Shown: one piece after another, positions 1 through 7,784 of the stretch
Numbering within the stretch: the stretch's first letter is position 1
How the letters are laid out: every line of letters starts with the position of its first letter
Assembly: GCF_014297365.1 (NCBI RefSeq)
Contig: NZ_JACOQD010000006.1
Span: 62,001 to 126,000, forward strand
Length of the DNA: 64,000 bases
Reading direction: 5' to 3'
Source of the DNA: Winogradskyella echinorum
GTDB taxonomy: Bacteria; Bacteroidota; Bacteroidia; Flavobacteriales; Flavobacteriaceae
The notes under the pieces: generated by a model
Told to the model about the DNA's origin: nothing
Database searches by the model: none
The model's input: only the letters and a program-made list of their open reading frames with translations
Program-made: the position numbers and the translations under genes

Positions 1-1
1 T

Positions 2-649
2 AAGATCGCAGAGTATATTTACGATTTTGAAATTGAACAACCAGAATGGTTTGAAGATCATTTTAATAATGAAAATGGCAAACATAAGGGCCAAGGCATG
101 GGAAAAGGAATGGGACGAGGAAAAGGAAAACAAAATCAACAAGCACAAACTAATTTTAAAGAGTTACCTTATGGTGAACGTGGTTTAAAATATGCCTTAA
201 CAACAAAGGCTGTTTTAGGTGAAAATTTAATGGGAACCATTCAAAAAAAAGGAATTTTAGAGGCTTTAACTTTTTGTAACGAGCGTGCTTATCCTTTAAC
301 CGATAGTATGGCTGTTGTGCATAACGCTGATATTAAGCGCGTGTCGGATAAACCAAGAAATCCTAATAATAAAGCCAATGCAGAAGAGCTAGGTTACATT
401 AATACATTTAAACAGGTTGCGGCAAAGAATGAACAGGCAAGTCCAATTGTAAAAGAAATTGATGGTAAAGTAAGGGTTTATTATCCAATTACGACCAATA
501 CGATGTGTCTTCAATGCCATGGGAAGCCCAATGAGACATTACAACCTACAACTTTAGCCAAAATAAAGAGTTTATATCCTTTAGATAAAGCAATAGGTTA
601 TAATGTAAATGAAGTTAGAGGTATTTGGAATATCACTTTCGATAAATAA
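2..649 (+). CDS. c-type heme protein with DUF3365 (Tll0287-like) domain, 5' partial
   Basis: The reading frame is open to the left edge of the window, so the true start lies outside. The part before base 98 (ending in residues such as YIYDFEIEQPEWFEDHF) looks like the last helix of a class I cytochrome c. A Gly/Lys-rich linker (GKGMGRGKGK) follows at about 98-130, then a DUF3365 domain with the heme motif CLQCH encoded at 506-520. DUF3365 domains are heme-binding PAS-like sensor or electron-transfer domains of the cell envelope. I infer a two-heme envelope protein. It lies 12 bp upstream of the thioredoxin gene, so the two are probably co-transcribed. The signal peptide and first heme site cannot be seen. 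Confidence 0.8.
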   Translation, partial: KIAEYIYDFEIEQPEWFEDHFNNENGKHKGQGMGKGMGRGKGKQNQQAQTNFKELPYGERGLKYALTTKAVLGENLMGTIQKKGILEALTFCNERAYPLTDSMAVVHNADIKRVSDKPRNPNNKANAEELGYINTFKQVAAKNEQASPIVKEIDGKVRVYYPITTNTMCLQCHGKPNETLQPTTLAKIKSLYPLDKAIGYNVNEVRGIWNITFDK

Positions 650-661
650 AATAAGCAAGGA

Positions 662-958
662 ATGAGCAAATTTTCAGAAATAATAAGTAAAGATCAACCG
701 GTTTTAGTTGACTTTTTTGCAGAATGGTGTGGTCCATGTAAAATGTTGAGTCCTATTTTAAAACAAGTTAAAGATGCCTTAGGCGAAGATGTTACAATCA
801 TAAAAATTGATGTGGATAAGAATCAATCTTTAGCTTCAAAATATCAGGTTAGAGGTGTGCCAACAATGTTATTATTTAAAAACGGTAAACAGGTCTGGAG
901 ACAATCTGGAGTACTACAAAAAGATGACATTATTAATGTTATAAAATCATCGAGTTAA
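662..958 (+). CDS. trxA: thioredoxin
   Basis: The protein has 98 residues, the normal size for a single-domain thioredoxin. The redox site WCGPC has its cysteines at residues 23 and 26, and the cis-proline loop (GVPT) is present near residue 67. No signal peptide is seen, so it should act in the cytoplasm as a general disulfide reductase. It starts 12 bp after the heme-protein gene in the same direction. In this neighbourhood (peroxiredoxin, sulfide-quinone reductase-like enzyme) it may reduce peroxiredoxin or persulfides, but that is inference. The trxA symbol is by family only; the genome may hold other thioredoxins. Confidence 0.9.
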   Translation: MSKFSEIISKDQPVLVDFFAEWCGPCKMLSPILKQVKDALGEDVTIIKIDVDKNQSLASKYQVRGVPTMLLFKNGKQVWRQSGVLQKDDIINVIKSSS

Positions 959-984
959 TTTCAAATATAAATATTGATATTTTT

Positions 985-1037
985 TTGTCAATAATGACAA
1001 ATGTCATGTTTCATAAAGTATTAAGTAGCTAATTTTA
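985..1037 (+). promoter_or_regulatory. Two overlapping dyads plus -7 element upstream of the 56-aa membrane protein gene
   Basis: TTGTCA-ATAA-TGACAA (985-1000) overlaps ATGAC-AAAT-GTCAT (994-1007), both perfect inverted repeats. The second dyad is centred at 1000.5. The -7-like element TAATTTTA starts at 1030, which is 29.5 bp after that centre, the same distance as at four other promoters in this region. The half site ATGAC matches GTAAC at three of five positions. I infer a Crp/Fnr-type class II activator site. Confidence 0.55.
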
Positions 1038-1063
1038 TACTCAGAAAAAAATAGATAAATTAT

Positions 1064-1234
1064 ATGATTAATACTTCAATAGCATTGTATAGTTGGACAA
1101 ATGGAGTTGTAATGATTGCAATTTTCGCAGTAGTCTGTATAACATTAGTAGGAATACTAATTAATTTTATGTCTAAGGGTAAAAGTAAGGATGTGTCTGA
1201 TAATATAAATGAAAAGGATAGCACAGAATACTAA
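1064..1234 (+). CDS. small single-pass membrane protein, 56 aa
   Basis: This is a complete short ORF with an ATG start and TAA stop. It encodes a short N-terminal stretch, one strongly hydrophobic segment (about residues 15-36, including VVMIAIFAVVCITLVGILI) and a charged tail rich in Lys, Asp and Glu. I do not recognise the family. It has its own dyad-plus-promoter upstream and its own intrinsic terminator downstream, which supports a real monocistronic gene. By size and position near cydAB it could be a small accessory subunit of a respiratory complex, but nothing in the sequence proves this. The N-out/C-in topology suggested by the charged tail is inference. Confidence 0.7.
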   Translation: MINTSIALYSWTNGVVMIAIFAVVCITLVGILINFMSKGKSKDVSDNINEKDSTEY

Positions 1235-1255
1235 TTAAAACTAATTATAAATTTA

Positions 1256-1293
1256 AAAAGAGGGTAGTCAACTATGGGTTATCCTCTTTTTTT
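1256..1293 (+). terminator. Intrinsic terminator after the 56-aa membrane protein gene
   Basis: AAGAGGGTA (1258-1266) pairs with TATCCTCTT (1280-1288), with one G-U pair, and is followed by a run of T. It separates the small gene from the peroxiredoxin promoter. Confidence 0.75.
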
Positions 1294-1323
1294 GTTCTAA
1301 ACCAGCATATTAGACAGTTATGA

Positions 1324-1367
1324 GTAACATAAGTTACATTGATAAATTCTATTGTAGCTTAAATTTG
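1324..1367 (+). promoter_or_regulatory. Crp/Fnr-type operator and promoter of the peroxiredoxin gene
   Basis: A perfect dyad GTAAC-ATAA-GTTAC lies at 1324-1337. A canonical Bacteroidota promoter follows: TTG at 1339-1341, 18 bp, then TAAATTTG at 1360-1367. The dyad centre (1330.5) is 29.5 bp before the -7 element, so about -41 from the expected start of transcription. That is the class II activation position for Crp/Fnr proteins. The cognate regulator is not in the window. Confidence 0.8.
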
Positions 1368-1395
1368 GTATAAATTAATCAAATACTTAAAAGTT

Positions 1396-2121
1396 ATGAA
1401 TACGACAGAAACAATAAAAGAAGAGCAAGTATTTTCAATGCCAAGAATTGGAGATAAAGCACCAGAATTTAAAGCAGTGACCACACAAGGAGAAATTAAT
1501 TATCCTTCTGACTATAAAGGTAAATGGTCAATTTTATTTAGTCACCCAGCAGATTTTACACCAGTATGTTCATCTGAGTTTATGACGTTTGCGCATTTAG
1601 AGGAAAAATTTGAAAAAGCAAACTGTAGTCTTATCGGTTTATCTATTGATGGTTTATATAGCCATATTGCATGGTTAAGAACCATTAAAGATAAAATTGA
1701 GTTTAACGGCATGAAAAACATAGAAGTAAAGTTCCCTTTAATTGAAGATATATCTATGGATGTTGCCAAAAGATATGGTATGATTCAGCCTGGTGAAAGC
1801 AAAACACAAGCCGTGAGAGCTGTCTTTTTTGTAGATCCTCATGAAACAGTAAGAGCAATTATATATTACCCTTTAAGTTTAGGTCGTAACTTTGATGAGT
1901 TATATAGAGCCCTTATTGCTATGCAAACTTCAGACAAATTTAATGTCGCAACTCCAGCAGACTGGAATCCAGGTGACGACGTTATAGTATCTCCAGCAGG
2001 ATCTTGTGGTGTAGCCGAGGAACGAATGACGTCTACCGAAGATTTAGATTGTAAAGACTGGTTTTTCTGCACTAAAAAATTAGATAAAGATTTAGTGATT
2101 AAAGAAGTTTTAAAAGCGTAA
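1396..2121 (+). CDS. peroxiredoxin, Prx6-like 2-Cys type
   Basis: The protein has 241 residues and belongs to the AhpC/TSA family. The peroxidatic site is PADFTPVC, with Cys58. Two further cysteines near the C terminus (Cys219 and Cys225, in CKDWFFC) match the resolving-cysteine region of the longer archaeal and bacterial Prx6-type enzymes. It has no signal peptide and should reduce hydrogen peroxide or organic peroxides in the cytoplasm, probably with electrons from the neighbouring thioredoxin (inference). The gene is monocistronic: a canonical promoter with a perfect operator lies upstream and a strong terminator downstream. Confidence 0.92.
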   Translation: MNTTETIKEEQVFSMPRIGDKAPEFKAVTTQGEINYPSDYKGKWSILFSHPADFTPVCSSEFMTFAHLEEKFEKANCSLIGLSIDGLYSHIAWLRTIKDKIEFNGMKNIEVKFPLIEDISMDVAKRYGMIQPGESKTQAVRAVFFVDPHETVRAIIYYPLSLGRNFDELYRALIAMQTSDKFNVATPADWNPGDDVIVSPAGSCGVAEERMTSTEDLDCKDWFFCTKKLDKDLVIKEVLKA

Positions 2122-2128
2122 GTAAATA

Positions 2129-2158
2129 AAAAAAGAGCCTCTAAAAGAGGCTTTTTTT
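2129..2158 (+). terminator. Intrinsic terminator after the peroxiredoxin gene
   Basis: AGCCTCT (2136-2142) and AGAGGCT (2146-2152) form a perfect stem with a three-base loop, followed by seven T. The cydAB operator begins at the very next base (2159). Confidence 0.9.
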
Positions 2159-2202
2159 GTGATAAAAGTTACTTAAGGATTGCAATTTGCTTCGTATTTT
2201 TG
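2159..2202 (+). promoter_or_regulatory. Degenerate Crp/Fnr-type operator and promoter of cydAB
   Basis: GTGAT-AAAA-GTTAC lies at 2159-2172; the right half is perfect and the left half matches GTAAC at three of five positions. An exact -7 element TATTTTTG starts at 2195, which is 29.5 bp after the dyad centre, as at the other sites. I infer the same regulator with lower affinity. Confidence 0.65.
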
Positions 2203-2221
2203 AATAACATAAAAAATAGAT

Positions 2222-3556
2222 ATGGAAGACATCCTATTCTATGATAGAATGCAGTTTGCATTTACTATCACATTTCACTACTTATTTCCGCAATTAACCA
2301 TGGGATTATCATTAATGATAGTCTATTTTAAATGGAAATTTCTTAGATCTAAAATTGAAAAATATAACGATGCTGCAAAATTCTGGATGAAGATTTTTGC
2401 TCTCAATTTTGCCATGGGAGTTGTAACTGGTATTCCTATGGAATTTCAATTTGGTACTAATTGGGCAAAATTTTCAGAGCTGACAGGTGGTATTATCGGT
2501 CAGACGTTGGCTATGGAAGGTATGTTTTCCTTCTTTTTAGAATCGTCCTTTTTAGGACTTTTTTTATTTGGAGAAAAGTTATTAGGGCATAAGCTTCATT
2601 TTATAACAGGATTTCTTGTATTCTTGGGGTCTTGGGCTAGTGGATACTTAATTATAGCCACACACTCGTGGATGCAATATCCCGTAGGTTATGAGGTCTT
2701 AGAAAATGGAAAATTTATACTCAATAATTTTGGAGCTCTATTTTCTAACCCTTGGTTATTACCATCGTATTTACATAATCAGGCAGCTTCTTTAGTAACG
2801 TCTTCATTTGTGGTTGCGGCTGTCGGTGCATTTTATTTGTTGAATAATAAGCACAACGAATTCGGAAAGTTATTTGTAAAAACAGGTGTTATTTTCGGAT
2901 TAATATCTAGTTTGTTAGTAGCATTTCCTACAGGAGATTGGGCTGCTAAAAATGTAGCAGAGCATCAACCTGTAACTTTTGCTGCTATGGAAGGCATTTT
3001 TGAAACTGAAGAAGGTGGCTCAGAAATAGTTCTTATTGGTCAGCCAAACATGTTAGAGAAAAAGCTAGATAACAAAATTGCAGTGCCAAATATTTTAAGT
3101 TTTCTAACGTATCAAGAGTGGGATGCACAAATAAAAGGTTTAAACGAATTTGATGAAAGTGTGCATCCAACCAATGTGCCTGGTCTATATTATTCGTACC
3201 ATATCATGGTAGGATTAGGAACCATTTTTATAGGATTAATGCTCTTAGCCGTGGTACAATTATTTAGAAAACGATTATACAAGACCAAATGGATTTTATG
3301 GTCGCTTATGTTTATGTTGCCATTTCCATATATTGCCAATACTACAGGTTGGTACACAGCAGAGTTGGGTAGACAACCTTGGTTAGTTTATAATTTATTA
3401 AGAACTGCAGATGGCGCTTCACCAACGGTTTCATCTGGTAATACTTTGTTCACCTTACTCGGTTTTATAGGTTTATATCTGCTATTAGGGTTACTATTTT
3501 TAATGTTAGCCGGAAAAATAATTAATAAAGGACCGCAACTAAATCAACAACACTAA
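2222..3556 (+). CDS. cydA: cytochrome bd ubiquinol oxidase subunit I
   Basis: The protein has 444 residues and is a multi-pass inner membrane protein. It carries the N-terminal heme b595 ligand His19 (in FHYLFPQLTMG) and the conserved GRQPW motif at residues 383-387, which belongs to the quinol-oxidising side. The Q-loop is of the short kind. With CydB it reduces oxygen to water with quinol electrons; bd oxidases have high oxygen affinity and are known to resist sulfide and nitric oxide. cydB starts two bases after the stop, so they form an operon. Its promoter carries the operator described at 2159. Confidence 0.97.
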   Translation: MEDILFYDRMQFAFTITFHYLFPQLTMGLSLMIVYFKWKFLRSKIEKYNDAAKFWMKIFALNFAMGVVTGIPMEFQFGTNWAKFSELTGGIIGQTLAMEGMFSFFLESSFLGLFLFGEKLLGHKLHFITGFLVFLGSWASGYLIIATHSWMQYPVGYEVLENGKFILNNFGALFSNPWLLPSYLHNQAASLVTSSFVVAAVGAFYLLNNKHNEFGKLFVKTGVIFGLISSLLVAFPTGDWAAKNVAEHQPVTFAAMEGIFETEEGGSEIVLIGQPNMLEKKLDNKIAVPNILSFLTYQEWDAQIKGLNEFDESVHPTNVPGLYYSYHIMVGLGTIFIGLMLLAVVQLFRKRLYKTKWILWSLMFMLPFPYIANTTGWYTAELGRQPWLVYNLLRTADGASPTVSSGNTLFTLLGFIGLYLLLGLLFLMLAGKIINKGPQLNQQH

Positions 3557-3558
3557 TT

Positions 3559-4635
3559 ATGGAATTATTTTGGTATATCGTTTTAATGACAATGTTAGCT
3601 GTCTATGTAATTTTAGATGGTTACGATTTTGGTGCAGGTATTATTCATTTATTTTTTGCTAAAGAAGAAAAAGATAAAAAAGCAATTACAAATGCTATTG
3701 GTCCTTTTTGGGATGCTAATGAAGTATGGCTCATTGCAGCAGGAGGTGTTTTGTTTTTTGCATTTCCAACACTTTATGCGTCCTCTTTTAGCGGATTTTA
3801 TTTACCATTAATTATGATTTTGTGGTTACTCATTTTTAGAGCTATCGGATTAGAACTTAGAGGTCAAATTCATAATAGAATATGGGAAATCATATGGGAT
3901 AAAGCCTTTGGTATCGCCAGCTTTTTATTAGCACTCTTTTTTGGTGTAGCCTTAGGTAATGTAGTAAGAGGTGTTAACTTAGGAAATGTTGTTAACGGAG
4001 TATCTACACAAGAAGCACATTATTTCTTCTTACCACTTTGGAATCCAACTTTTAGTCCACAAGCAGAACAATTAGGAATACTTGATTGGTTTACCGTTTT
4101 ATTAGGAATTGTTGGAGTAGTGGCTTTAACTATTCATGGTGCTAACTGGATAATTTTTAAGACAAATGCAGATATTAACGAAAAACTAAAAAGAGTAGTT
4201 TTCAATCTTAATTTTGTGTTATTAGCTTTAGTAATTGTTTCACTTTTAATATGGCATGTTATAGAACCACAACCATTTCATAATTTTTTCAAATATCCTT
4301 GGCTATGGATTTTTCCTGTTATCACATTTACAGGTTTGTTTGGCTTATTTAAAGTAAAAAGTTTTAAGCAACATGGTAAAGGCTTTCTATTTTCATCCTT
4401 GTTTTTGGGAGGTGGATTAGCATCGACAGTAGCTTCAATTTTCCCTAAAGTATTACCGTCTACCAATAGCGTTAATCCAGATTTAACACTGTATAATGTA
4501 GCTGCTCATGAATATGGATTGTCTGTTGGAGTGTACTGGTTTATTATTGCTATAATTCTAGTGATTACATATTTCACTATTCAATATCGTGTATTTAAAG
4601 GGAAAATGGACGATGTTGGTTATGGTGAGCATTAA
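3559..4635 (+). CDS. cydB: cytochrome bd ubiquinol oxidase subunit II
   Basis: The protein has 358 residues with about eight hydrophobic segments. The family motif DGYDFGAG lies at residues 20-27 and is followed by the conserved stretch with GPFWDANEVW. It pairs with CydA in the bd oxidase. The gene follows cydA with a two-base gap and is followed 16 bp later by a small membrane protein gene that may be a third operon member. The small CydX subunit is not obvious here. Confidence 0.96.
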   Translation: MELFWYIVLMTMLAVYVILDGYDFGAGIIHLFFAKEEKDKKAITNAIGPFWDANEVWLIAAGGVLFFAFPTLYASSFSGFYLPLIMILWLLIFRAIGLELRGQIHNRIWEIIWDKAFGIASFLLALFFGVALGNVVRGVNLGNVVNGVSTQEAHYFFLPLWNPTFSPQAEQLGILDWFTVLLGIVGVVALTIHGANWIIFKTNADINEKLKRVVFNLNFVLLALVIVSLLIWHVIEPQPFHNFFKYPWLWIFPVITFTGLFGLFKVKSFKQHGKGFLFSSLFLGGGLASTVASIFPKVLPSTNSVNPDLTLYNVAAHEYGLSVGVYWFIIAIILVITYFTIQYRVFKGKMDDVGYGEH

Positions 4636-4651
4636 TTAAAGCAGCAACGTT

Positions 4652-4957
4652 ATGACAGGTACTTTAATTTCTTTAATCAGTATTTTTATAGGAATTATTG
4701 CAGCAAATTTATTGGCCTATTTCAAGAAGAAATATTCTTTTGGTTTTACTGGCAACACTTTAATTGGTGTATTTGGAAGTCTCCTATTTATTAAAACTTT
4801 CGGAAGATTAGGTGTTGATCCTTGGTCTATAATGAAGAATGGCGATTTTGATGGTTTTTTACTCATGGTTAATTTATTAGTGTCTGCTATAGGAAGTACA
4901 ATTTTTATGATTCTTTTTAAAAAGATGTATTTATTAATAAATAAAGCAAGTTCATAA
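4652..4957 (+). CDS. small membrane protein of unknown function, 101 aa, downstream of cydAB
   Basis: The protein has three probable transmembrane segments (about residues 3-22, 33-50 and 68-95), a Lys-rich loop (KKKYSFG) and few charged residues otherwise. The Gly-rich pattern GFTGNTLIGVFGSLLF resembles small GlsB/YeaQ-like membrane proteins, but I cannot assign it to that family with confidence. It starts 16 bp after cydB on the same strand, so it is most likely the third gene of the cyd operon. A role in bd oxidase assembly is possible but unproven. Confidence 0.75.
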   Translation: MTGTLISLISIFIGIIAANLLAYFKKKYSFGFTGNTLIGVFGSLLFIKTFGRLGVDPWSIMKNGDFDGFLLMVNLLVSAIGSTIFMILFKKMYLLINKASS

Positions 4958-4971
4958 CACCTTCACCTTGT

Positions 4972-5015
4972 GTAACTAAAGTTACCATCGCTTTTAAGTA
5001 GTTAGACTACCTTTA
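4972..5015 (+). promoter_or_regulatory. Crp/Fnr-type operator and promoter of the SQR-like gene
   Basis: A perfect dyad GTAAC-TAAA-GTTAC lies at 4972-4985. A near-consensus -7 element TACCTTTA starts at 5008, again 29.5 bp after the dyad centre. The ATG follows at 5031. Confidence 0.78.
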
Positions 5016-5030
5016 ATTAAAATTAAAGTC

Positions 5031-6488
5031 ATGTCTAAAATTGTCATTTTAGGAGCCGGAATTTCTGGTCATGTAGCAGCATCACATTTAAGAAGAAAGT
5101 TGTCTAAAGAACATGAGGTTATTGTGGTTTCACCCAATACTAATTATCAATGGATTCCTTCAAATATTTGGGTAGGAATAGGCAGAATGAAATCAGAAAA
5201 AATTTTATTTCCATTAGCACCTTTATATAAAAAGAAGGGTATAGGTTACAAGCAGGCAAAGGCTCTTTCTTTCTATCCAGAAGGAGATAAAGATGAACAA
5301 AAACCCTATGTTTTAGCGGAATATGTTACTGGTGAAAAACAAGGACAACGAGAAAAAGTAACTTATGATTATCTTATAAATGCCACAGGTCCAAAACTTA
5401 ATTTTGAAGCTACTGAAGGATTGATTCCTGGTAAAAACAAAACGTATTCTGTTTGTACTTATACACATGCAGATCATGCTTGGGAAGGATTAAATGAGGT
5501 TATACAGCAAATGAAGGCTGGTAAGAAAGCGAAAATACTAATTGGTACAGGTCATGCAAAATCAACGTGCCAAGGTGCAGCTTTTGAGTATATCTTAAAT
5601 GTTGAACAAGAATTACGTAAGCACAATGTACGAGATATGGCTGAAGTTACATGGATTTCTAACGAATACCGACTAGGTGATTTCGGAATGGATGGTATGC
5701 TAATGAGTTATGGAAGTATGACTATGAAATCTAGCGAAATGGTTGAGATGATTTTTGAAGATCGTGATATCAAATGGATTCTTGGTGCTGGTGTTAATAA
5801 AATAGAAGATGGTATAGCGTATTACGAGAATTTGGAAGGCGAACATAAATCGGAGACATACGATTTTGCAATGCTTATTCCATCATTTTCTGGTCATGGT
5901 TTCAAGGCATACGATAAAAATGAAAACGACATAACAGAGAAATTGTTTAAAGGTTTTATGGTTGTAGATGCTGATTATACACCAAAACCATATGAGGAAT
6001 GGTCAGTAAAGGATTGGCCAGAAACGTATCAAAACCCAACATATAAAAACATTTTTGCTCCTGGTATTGCATTTGCGCCTCCTCATACGATATCTAAACC
6101 GAGGAAAAGCAAAAGCGGTACAGATATATTTCCTGCTCCTCCAAGAACAGGAATGCCTTCTGGTATTACAGCAAAATTGGTAGCAGATAACATTATAGAT
6201 TCAATTAAGAACGGTAAAGAATCGTTAAAACATAAGGGTTCTATGGGAAACATGGGCGCTGCATGTATTGCATCAGCTGGTTTTGGAATGACGTCTGGAA
6301 GCGGTGTAAGCATCACAACTTTTCCGATTGTGCCAGATTACGAAAAGTACCCAAAGACACAAGGAAGACAATTAGGTAAAACGTTTGGAGAAATAGGTTT
6401 GGCAGGTCACTGGTTAAAGCTGGCCTTACATCACGCCTTTATTTATAAAGCTAAAATGCGTCCATTTTGGTGGTTAATACCCGAATAA
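5031..6488 (+). CDS. sulfide:quinone oxidoreductase-like FAD-dependent oxidoreductase
   Basis: The protein has 485 residues. An N-terminal FAD-binding motif (GAGISGHVAA) is followed by a second nucleotide-binding region. Three cysteines, Cys142, Cys180 (in TCQGAAFE) and Cys412, are spaced like the three redox cysteines of sulfide:quinone reductases; the C-x-G-A-A-F-E context is typical. The C-terminal tail (WWLIPE, preceded by an amphipathic helix) fits membrane attachment. The known family reaction is oxidation of sulfide to polysulfide or persulfide with electrons to quinone; related flavoproteins have other roles, so substrate is inferred. Its own operator and the neighbouring bd oxidase support a sulfide or redox stress role. 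Confidence 0.82.
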   Translation: MSKIVILGAGISGHVAASHLRRKLSKEHEVIVVSPNTNYQWIPSNIWVGIGRMKSEKILFPLAPLYKKKGIGYKQAKALSFYPEGDKDEQKPYVLAEYVTGEKQGQREKVTYDYLINATGPKLNFEATEGLIPGKNKTYSVCTYTHADHAWEGLNEVIQQMKAGKKAKILIGTGHAKSTCQGAAFEYILNVEQELRKHNVRDMAEVTWISNEYRLGDFGMDGMLMSYGSMTMKSSEMVEMIFEDRDIKWILGAGVNKIEDGIAYYENLEGEHKSETYDFAMLIPSFSGHGFKAYDKNENDITEKLFKGFMVVDADYTPKPYEEWSVKDWPETYQNPTYKNIFAPGIAFAPPHTISKPRKSKSGTDIFPAPPRTGMPSGITAKLVADNIIDSIKNGKESLKHKGSMGNMGAACIASAGFGMTSGSGVSITTFPIVPDYEKYPKTQGRQLGKTFGEIGLAGHWLKLALHHAFIYKAKMRPFWWLIPE

Positions 6489-6500
6489 ACATTTAAGATT

Positions 6501-6638
6501 ATGACACAAAGAATTTCAAAATATCAAAGATTTAAAATGATGAATCCAATCATTCAGTTTTTCAAATTCATTTACTTAAGTATTAAAATAATGATTGTTG
6601 TAGCTGGAGGACACGGAGGCACTAGAAAAGTAAACTGA
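6501..6638 (+). CDS. small protein, 45 aa, downstream of the SQR-like gene
   Basis: This short ORF starts 12 bp after the SQR-like stop codon and ends just before a strong hairpin, as expected for the last gene of an operon. The protein is basic, with a central hydrophobic stretch (FFKFIYLSIKIMIVVAGG) and a C-terminal GGHGGTRK motif. I do not recognise it. It could be a small membrane-associated partner of the flavoprotein. Confidence is limited because it is short and has no recognised family. Confidence 0.5.
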   Translation: MTQRISKYQRFKMMNPIIQFFKFIYLSIKIMIVVAGGHGGTRKVN

Positions 6639-6666
6639 TGTGGTTGTCAGTTTTTGGTTGGTTTAT

Positions 6667-6700
6667 TAAAGGCATTTATAAGTAATTATAGATGCCTTTA
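6667..6700. terminator. Bidirectional hairpin between convergent genes
   Basis: TAAAGGCAT (6667-6675) pairs perfectly with ATGCCTTTA (6692-6700); pairing continues inward to a stem of about 15 pairs with a four-base loop. It lies between the rightward 45-aa gene and the leftward hydrolase gene and can serve both. Confidence 0.8.
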
Positions 6701-6718
6701 TATTTTATAATTTAATAT

Positions 6719-7717
6719 TTAATTCCCCTTAAGTCGTTTCCATAAATCGGTTAATAGTTTTTTGCCGTCGCGTCTATCTTTTTGTACTTCTTCAAATTGT
6801 ACTTTGTCATTATCATTTACAATTATTTTATATTTAAACACAAAGTTTTCAGAATTTGGCTCTAAGCTCATTAAACCAAATCTTAAATCGTTAAAATAAT
6901 AATCTTCATTAACCTTATTAATTGTATACCAGCCTTCACATGTTTTTATCATACGTAATACATCTTCATTAGTTTTTAAATCTCCTAATAAATCATGTCG
7001 TTTAGGGTATATCTCAAAACGAATTGGTTTCGTGTCAAAAAATGAATAATTCCCTAATAAATAGGCATCATTAGTTTCTATATTAGCACTCCAAAGGATT
7101 GTATTTAATGGTGAGGGCCTTGTGTCTATTTTTAGATAATTTATGTTTTGTTCTTTTAAAGCAGATTCAAATTTTGTGAAAGCCAGCCATTTTAAAAAAA
7201 ACGTAATTACCAAATAGAAAGTACTTATTAATAGGCCAAGGTTATTATATAACCTTCGTTTTTTAGTATGACGTTTATGCCGCATGGCAAGAATTAAAAA
7301 TATTAAAAATGGTAGCGTATAAAGTGGATCGATAACAAATATGGTTTTAAATGCTAGCCTAATATCAAATGGCCAGAATAACTGTGTTCCCCATGTAGTA
7401 TGAGCATCTAAGATAGGATGTGTTACAAAAGCCCAAAAGAATAAAGAGAACCAACCCTTAAAACTCTTATAGGATTCAAATCGCGAAATTATCCAACCGA
7501 ATATAACTGCAAAAAGAATAGAAAATATAATTGAATGTGTAAATCCGCGATGTATCGACAATGCAGTTACAGTATCTGTAAAATGAGAGGCTAACACATC
7601 TAAATCTGGTATTGTACCAGCAATAGCACCATAAAGCATCGCTTTATTACCAACTTTTCTCCCTAATACAGCTTCACCAACAGCTGCGCCTAATACAATT
7701 TGAGTAAGTGAATCCAT
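6719..7717 (-). CDS. membrane-bound metal-dependent hydrolase, YdjM/DUF457 family
   Basis: The protein has 332 residues. The N-terminal half carries the family's candidate metal ligands: PDLD (37-40), HRGFTHS (56-62) and HPILDAH (100-106), set between four or five transmembrane segments. The C-terminal half is a soluble domain of about 150 residues without recognised motifs. Members of this family are inner membrane proteins of uncertain substrate. The gene is divergent from the efflux operon. Its start at MDSLTQIVLG fits the family's usual N terminus. Confidence 0.85.
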   Translation of the reverse strand: MDSLTQIVLGAAVGEAVLGRKVGNKAMLYGAIAGTIPDLDVLASHFTDTVTALSIHRGFTHSIIFSILFAVIFGWIISRFESYKSFKGWFSLFFWAFVTHPILDAHTTWGTQLFWPFDIRLAFKTIFVIDPLYTLPFLIFLILAMRHKRHTKKRRLYNNLGLLISTFYLVITFFLKWLAFTKFESALKEQNINYLKIDTRPSPLNTILWSANIETNDAYLLGNYSFFDTKPIRFEIYPKRHDLLGDLKTNEDVLRMIKTCEGWYTINKVNEDYYFNDLRFGLMSLEPNSENFVFKYKIIVNDNDKVQFEEVQKDRRDGKKLLTDLWKRLKGN

Positions 7718-7784
7718 ATATAAAGCAAAAGTAAGATATACATATTAAACTTTTATAAAGTTTTAAATCATTGCGACTTGGTAA

